The notes below the pieces were generated by a model that was not told the DNA's origin, did no database searches, and was given only the letters and a program-made list of their open reading frames with translations. From contig CAZDCZ010000007.1 in NCBI GenBank assembly GCA_964504155.1, positions 1-47,663 on the forward strand: a stretch of DNA of 47,663 nucleotides, read 5' to 3'. A program made the translations under genes and the position numbers. This document shows, piece by piece, positions 44,055 to 47,663 of the stretch (its first letter is position 1; every line of letters starts with the position of its first letter). This stretch comes from CAZDCZ01 sp964504155. GTDB taxonomy: Bacteria > Bacteroidota > Bacteroidia > Bacteroidales > UBA12077.

Positions 44055-45440
44055 ATGAACAAAGATATTTTTCAAGGATATAAAGGAAAGGCTTTAGAAA
44101 TACTAAAAAATTATAACGTACGAGTATGGGGAAGCACAAAAATTTCTACTACTCGTGGAAATTTTGAAGGAACAGTATTGCCACGCTCAGAAAATGATGA
44201 TGATACTCACATAGTACTTAAAATAATAACCGGATACAATATTGGCATTGATACAAATACAATTGTTAATATGATAGAAACAGGGTATCAAAAAGCTAAT
44301 TATAAGATTCCTGAAAAAGAATTCCCTTATACAAAAAACAAACCAAATGTAAAACTATTTGGAACAGGTGGAACAATTGCATCTAGATTAGATTATAGAA
44401 CAGGAGCAGTAATTCCTGCATTTTCTCCCGGAGAATTATATGGAGCAGTTCCCGAATTAGCTGACATCTGCAATTTAACAACAGAAAAAGTATTTGCTGT
44501 TTTCAGCGAAAATATGGGGCCCAAACAATATAAAACATTAGCAATAGCCATTGGAAAAGAAATAGAAAATGGTATTGATGGTATAATAATAGGACATGGA
44601 ACTGACACTTTAGGTCATACTGCAGCTGCCCTTACATTTATGATTCAGAATCCTCCTGTCCCCATTGTTCTAGTTGGTTCACAACGCTCATCCGACAGAC
44701 CATCATCAGATGCCGCTAGAAACTTAATTCATTCGGCATATACAGCAGGACATTCCGACATTGCAGAAGTTATGGTATGTATGTTTGGTCCAACTTCCGA
44801 CGAATATGGATTTCTCCACAGAGGAACAAGAGTTAGAAAAATGCATTCATCATATAGATCAACCTTCAGAACCATCGGAGACATCCCATTAGCAACTGTT
44901 TCTGATAATAATGTAAATTTAATTAAAAAAACTTATAATCATCGCCGAAAAGATAGAAAAGTTAATATTCTACCATTTTTCGAAGAAAAAGTTACAATCG
45001 TTTATTATTATCCCAATATGCAACCCGACATAATTAACATGCTAGTTGACAACGGATATAAGGGAATTGTTATTGCAGGAACAGGTTTAGGACATGTAAA
45101 CAAACCTCTTTATGAAGCATTAGAAAGAGCAACAAAAAAAGGAGTATGTGTTTATATGACAGTCCAAACATTATGGGGATATGTTAATATGTTTGTTTAC
45201 GATACAGGTCGCGACCTAATGAATAAAGGAGTTATTCCTACAGAAAATATGCTACCTGAAGTTGCATACATAAAACTAGCTTGGGCCTTAGGACAAACAA
45301 ATGATATAGAAAAAGTAAAAAAAATAATGCTTACTCCTATTAATGATGAAATAACTCCTAAAGAACCATATAATGGATATTTAATATATCAAGGAGGCGT
45401 ACCTGAAGTAGAAAACTTTATTAAACAATTTCATAAATAA
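44055..45440 (+). CDS. gatD: Glu-tRNA(Gln) amidotransferase subunit D (GatD)
   Basis: GatD is the asparaginase-like subunit that releases ammonia from glutamine or asparagine and channels it to GatE. The 461-aa length is that of archaeal GatD. The N-terminal Tudor-like domain (about 1-75) contains GKALEILKNYNVRVWG, EGTVLPRSENDDDTHIVLK and GYNIGID. The asparaginase domain has TGGTIASRLDYRTGAV near 104-119, HGTDT at 181-185, VGSQRSSDRPSSDAARNLI near 207-225 and HRGTRVRKMHSS near 255-266. The catalytic set Thr107, Thr183, Asp184 and Lys262 is complete and matches Thr101, Thr177, Asp178 and Lys254 of the M. thermautotrophicus enzyme in order and spacing. Ordinary asparaginases lack the N-terminal domain. 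It is 19 nt after gatE and 3 nt before nudL. Confidence 0.93.
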   Translation: MNKDIFQGYKGKALEILKNYNVRVWGSTKISTTRGNFEGTVLPRSENDDDTHIVLKIITGYNIGIDTNTIVNMIETGYQKANYKIPEKEFPYTKNKPNVKLFGTGGTIASRLDYRTGAVIPAFSPGELYGAVPELADICNLTTEKVFAVFSENMGPKQYKTLAIAIGKEIENGIDGIIIGHGTDTLGHTAAALTFMIQNPPVPIVLVGSQRSSDRPSSDAARNLIHSAYTAGHSDIAEVMVCMFGPTSDEYGFLHRGTRVRKMHSSYRSTFRTIGDIPLATVSDNNVNLIKKTYNHRRKDRKVNILPFFEEKVTIVYYYPNMQPDIINMLVDNGYKGIVIAGTGLGHVNKPLYEALERATKKGVCVYMTVQTLWGYVNMFVYDTGRDLMNKGVIPTENMLPEVAYIKLAWALGQTNDIEKVKKIMLTPINDEITPKEPYNGYLIYQGGVPEVENFIKQFHK

Positions 45441-45443
45441 TAT

Positions 45444-46073
45444 ATGTTCGAAAATTATATTAAGTACTTAAATAAAAAACTAAAAAAAACATTGCCTGGA
45501 GAAAAAGCTCAAAACAAAATGGCTCCGACAAAACATCTTAGCAATATTCCAATTGCCGATAATATTATTAATTCTGCAGTGCTTTTATTACTTTATCCTC
45601 ATAATAACAATATCTACACTTTACTAATTCAACGTCCTATATATAATGGTCAACACAGTGGACAAATTTCTTTTCCGGGAGGAAAATATGAAATTACTGA
45701 CAAAAATCTTACCCAAACAGCATTACGAGAAACTTATGAAGAAATTGGAATAAATCCTACAGAAATAGAAATAATTGGAAATCTTAGTCAATTATACACA
45801 CCTGTTAGTAATTATAAAATATATCCATTCGTTGGCTATTTGAATAAACAGCCAAATTTTAAAATCAATTTTGAGGTAGAAAAAATATTAGAAATTAATA
45901 TTATCTCATTTTCTGAAAATAATATTCATATTATAGAAAAAACTAGTTTCGACGGATACAAATTTAACACCCCTGTATATAAAATAAACAACTTAGATAT
46001 TTGGGGAGCTACTGCAATGATATTATCAGAATTTTCTGAAATTAATAATAAAATATTTACTCATCACGAATAA
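45444..46073 (+). CDS. CoA diphosphatase-type Nudix hydrolase
   Basis: This 209-aa protein carries the Nudix fold with the UPF0035/CoA-pyrophosphatase signature LLIQRPIYNGQHSGQISFPGG (GQISFPGG at 73-80) and the Nudix box ending TALRETYEEIGI, with RETYEE at 95-100. Members such as NudL cleave coenzyme A to 3',5'-ADP and 4'-phosphopantetheine. The box has the insertion relative to classic Nudix enzymes that is usual in this subfamily. It starts 3 nt after the gatD stop, so it is probably translated from the same message, although no functional link is known. Its last 17 nt overlap the end of the convergent transglycosylase gene. Confidence 0.88.
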   Translation: MFENYIKYLNKKLKKTLPGEKAQNKMAPTKHLSNIPIADNIINSAVLLLLYPHNNNIYTLLIQRPIYNGQHSGQISFPGGKYEITDKNLTQTALRETYEEIGINPTEIEIIGNLSQLYTPVSNYKIYPFVGYLNKQPNFKINFEVEKILEINIISFSENNIHIIEKTSFDGYKFNTPVYKINNLDIWGATAMILSEFSEINNKIFTHHE

Positions 46074-47493
46074 GATTTTTGTATTGTTTATATCTATCAA
46101 TAATCTGAGAAACATATAAATATGTTTCTTGCCCACGACAATATCCAAATTTTACAATAGAATCTTTATAATATTTAGGATTTGACTTTTTCAATATATA
46201 ATCGTCAACATTATTATCCCAGATATTAGGATTTTTTCCATATTTTTTTGCAAGACGTCGTGCATCAAGCACATGCCCCAAACCTGTATTATATGAAGCT
46301 AACATAAACTTTATTCTCTCATTCTTATCTTCTATTCCTATATTTATTAACCTTTTATCTAACCATTGAATAAACAATACTCCTGCTTTAATATTTTGTG
46401 TTGGAGACGATTCTTTATTCACTCCAAATCTAGCAGCAGTTGATGGCATTAATTGCATTAATCCATAAGCTCCAGCCCATGATTTTACATTTGGAACAAA
46501 TCTCGATTCTTGATATATTAATGATGCTAATAATCTCCAATCGATTTCTGCAATCTTACTATAATTCTTAATACATTCATCATACTTAGAGATTTTTCCA
46601 CTATTTATTGTATAAAAATCACTTCTTTGAATTGATGCAGAACGTCGATTTTTAAAATATTTATTATAAATTATTCTATATTTATTACCTTTTTTAAACT
46701 CAATTAACCATTTATTAATAACCATTCTCAATGAGTCATCCCCTTCCCTAACACCCCAAGCAAGACTTTGTGGAAAACTAATAGCAGTTTGCACATCAAG
46801 ATTCGGGTAATATGTCTTATTTACTAAAGCAACATTTTCATCAGAAATAGTATATTTAATTTCTTCGCTTGCAACTAAAGCAATTAGTTCTTCAACTTCT
46901 AAACTATCGCTTTCAACAATAAAAATAGTATCTCCAATCTCATCCGACAAATTTTTCAATCTATTTGCATAAGCCGAATTTTTTTGAACATATATTTTTT
47001 TCCCAGCTAAATCTAATTGATTACGTATCAAACTATCTGATAATTCTGAATCGTTCATACTCTTCCACCCTTTAGGCTTCTTCTGGACTAATACTTGTCT
47101 TGTAGTACTATGAGGAACAGTGAAATCAATTATAGCATCTCTCTCCTTTGTTTTTGTAAGATTATAGGCAAGTATATCGCATTTTTTTGATATCAAATCA
47201 TCGAAACTTTTCTCAATATCATTACAAACCCTACTATCTAATTCTACCCCAATGTGTTCAGCAAAAATTTTCATTAACTCATACTGATAACCCATTGGCT
47301 CACCTCTATAAATAAAATAATTTGTGGAATTAAAATCAAATACAACTTTTATTGTTCCAGATTTTCTAATTTTTTCTAGAGAAGTAACTTTTTTAGAACT
47401 CTTTTCTTCTGTTTTAGAGCAAGTTACAAAAATTGCAAAAACCATTAAAAGAATGATAATTTTCAGAGATACTAAATATAAATATTTTATCAA
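46057..47493 (-). CDS. MltF-like lytic transglycosylase lipoprotein
   Basis: This 478-aa protein starts at a TTG codon at 47493; no in-frame ATG allows a full signal peptide. The signal sequence ends FVTC (Cys25), a lipoprotein site. An SBP_bac_3-type solute-binding domain spans about 43-270 (GYQYELMKIFAEHIGVEL, DFTVPHSTTRQVLV). A lytic transglycosylase (SLT) domain follows at about 310-470, with catalytic Glu329 in LASLIYQESRF, then GAYGLMQLMP at 341-350 and the NTGLGHV/ARRLAKKYG region. This two-domain layout is that of MltF, a membrane-bound peptidoglycan-cleaving enzyme regulated by muropeptide binding. It is convergent with the Nudix gene. Confidence 0.92.
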   Translation of the reverse strand: MIKYLYLVSLKIIILLMVFAIFVTCSKTEEKSSKKVTSLEKIRKSGTIKVVFDFNSTNYFIYRGEPMGYQYELMKIFAEHIGVELDSRVCNDIEKSFDDLISKKCDILAYNLTKTKERDAIIDFTVPHSTTRQVLVQKKPKGWKSMNDSELSDSLIRNQLDLAGKKIYVQKNSAYANRLKNLSDEIGDTIFIVESDSLEVEELIALVASEEIKYTISDENVALVNKTYYPNLDVQTAISFPQSLAWGVREGDDSLRMVINKWLIEFKKGNKYRIIYNKYFKNRRSASIQRSDFYTINSGKISKYDECIKNYSKIAEIDWRLLASLIYQESRFVPNVKSWAGAYGLMQLMPSTAARFGVNKESSPTQNIKAGVLFIQWLDKRLINIGIEDKNERIKFMLASYNTGLGHVLDARRLAKKYGKNPNIWDNNVDDYILKKSNPKYYKDSIVKFGYCRGQETYLYVSQIIDRYKQYKNLIRDE

Positions 47494-47613
47494 AATATAT
47501 AAGATTGATTCAACATATAATTTACGTAATATTAATAATTAAGTTTCATCATTAATATCATCAAAATTGATGTTTGTCAAAAACAAAAACATTTTCAACA
47601 AATCTAAGATACT

Positions 47614-47654
47614 AAAAAAGCCTCAATTCAAAAAAGAATTGAGGCTTTAAAAAA
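47614..47654. terminator. Strong hairpin terminator at the right edge
   Basis: GCCTCAATTC (47620-47629) pairs perfectly with GAATTGAGGC (47636-47645) around a six-base A loop (T on the minus strand). A-rich sequence on the left and TTT then A-run on the right let it work on either strand; the stem extends to 13 bp with the flanking A/T. For leftward transcription it would end an RNA coming from beyond the window. Confidence 0.85.
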
Positions 47655-47663
47655 GTCGGCGAC
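47655..47663 (-). rRNA. Probable last bases of a 5S rRNA gene (partial)
   Basis: The final nine bases read GTCGCCGAC on the minus strand, followed by TTTTTT and the terminator hairpin. This resembles the 3' end of Bacteroidota 5S rRNA (...GTCGCCGAC), which would pair with a 5' GTCGGYG. The bulk of the gene is outside the window, so this is a suggestion from a short match. Confidence 0.4.

Noticed and set aside
42053..45440. GatE and GatD read as GatB and a simple L-asparaginase
   Set aside because: GatE has the GAD insertion and ends of the E type, GatD has the Tudor-like N-terminal domain and RSSDRPSSDA motif, and no gatA or gatC is nearby.

Overview
This window comes from an AT-rich bacterial chromosome (roughly 30% G+C by eye) of the phylum Bacteroidota, probably a Bacteroidales/Marinilabiliales-type marine or anaerobic lineage. 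The evidence is family content: a PorP/SprF type IX secretion protein beside a large surface protein with a gliding-motility-associated C-terminal (type B sorting) domain, a DUF5686 outer-membrane protein, DUF4783 next to nadC, DUF1573, a propeller/Y_Y_Y sensor fused to a SpoIIE phosphatase, lipoproteins with SSC lipoboxes, weak Shine-Dalgarno sequences, and several TAnnTTTG -7 promoter elements.

Layout. 1-472 holds no gene but has inverted repeats. 473-4711 (minus) carries glmM, a periplasmic adaptor and a MacB-type permease. 4874-6218 (plus) carries an RluB-type pseudouridine synthase and a degraded membrane-protein gene, followed by a MITE-like repeat. 6511-8946 is a DUF5686 outer-membrane protein. 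9069-11615 is an era / small helical protein / der cluster ending in a terminator. 11660-12974 has two very small ORFs, a lipoprotein and a PepSY-type membrane protein. 13106-23182 (minus) is a tightly packed five-gene surface operon: a type-B-sorted giant protein, PorP/SprF, a PD40+PKD protein, an unknown secreted protein and a propeller-SpoIIE signalling protein. 23386-27576 (minus) holds a large NtrY-like histidine kinase and rlmH. 27768-30604 (plus) holds DUF4783, nadC, yihY and pdxH with overlapping ends and a clear terminator. 30640-37052 (minus) holds a tungsten-type aldehyde:ferredoxin oxidoreductase, glutamine synthetase and valS. 37260-38895 (plus) holds a DUF1573 protein and a class I aminotransferase, then the second MITE-like copy. 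39080-40276 (minus) is a NamZ/DUF1343 lipoprotein. 40590-41834 (plus) is a LolC/E-like permease with a TTG start. 42053-46073 (plus) is gatE-gatD-nudL. 46057-47493 (minus) is an MltF-like lytic transglycosylase. The right edge has a strong terminator next to what looks like the last bases of a 5S rRNA gene transcribed leftward.

The most striking content is the adjacent gatE and gatD pair. GatDE is the textbook archaeal Glu-tRNA(Gln) amidotransferase. Both partners look full length, with the GatD catalytic Thr/Thr/Asp/Lys set and the GatE-specific GAD insertion preserved, inside otherwise ordinary Bacteroidota genes. The second point of interest is the five-gene operon that ties a type IX-secreted adhesin-like protein and its PorP/SprF partner to a transmembrane propeller-SpoIIE phosphatase. 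All functional calls come from motif and family recognition by eye; no database search was run.
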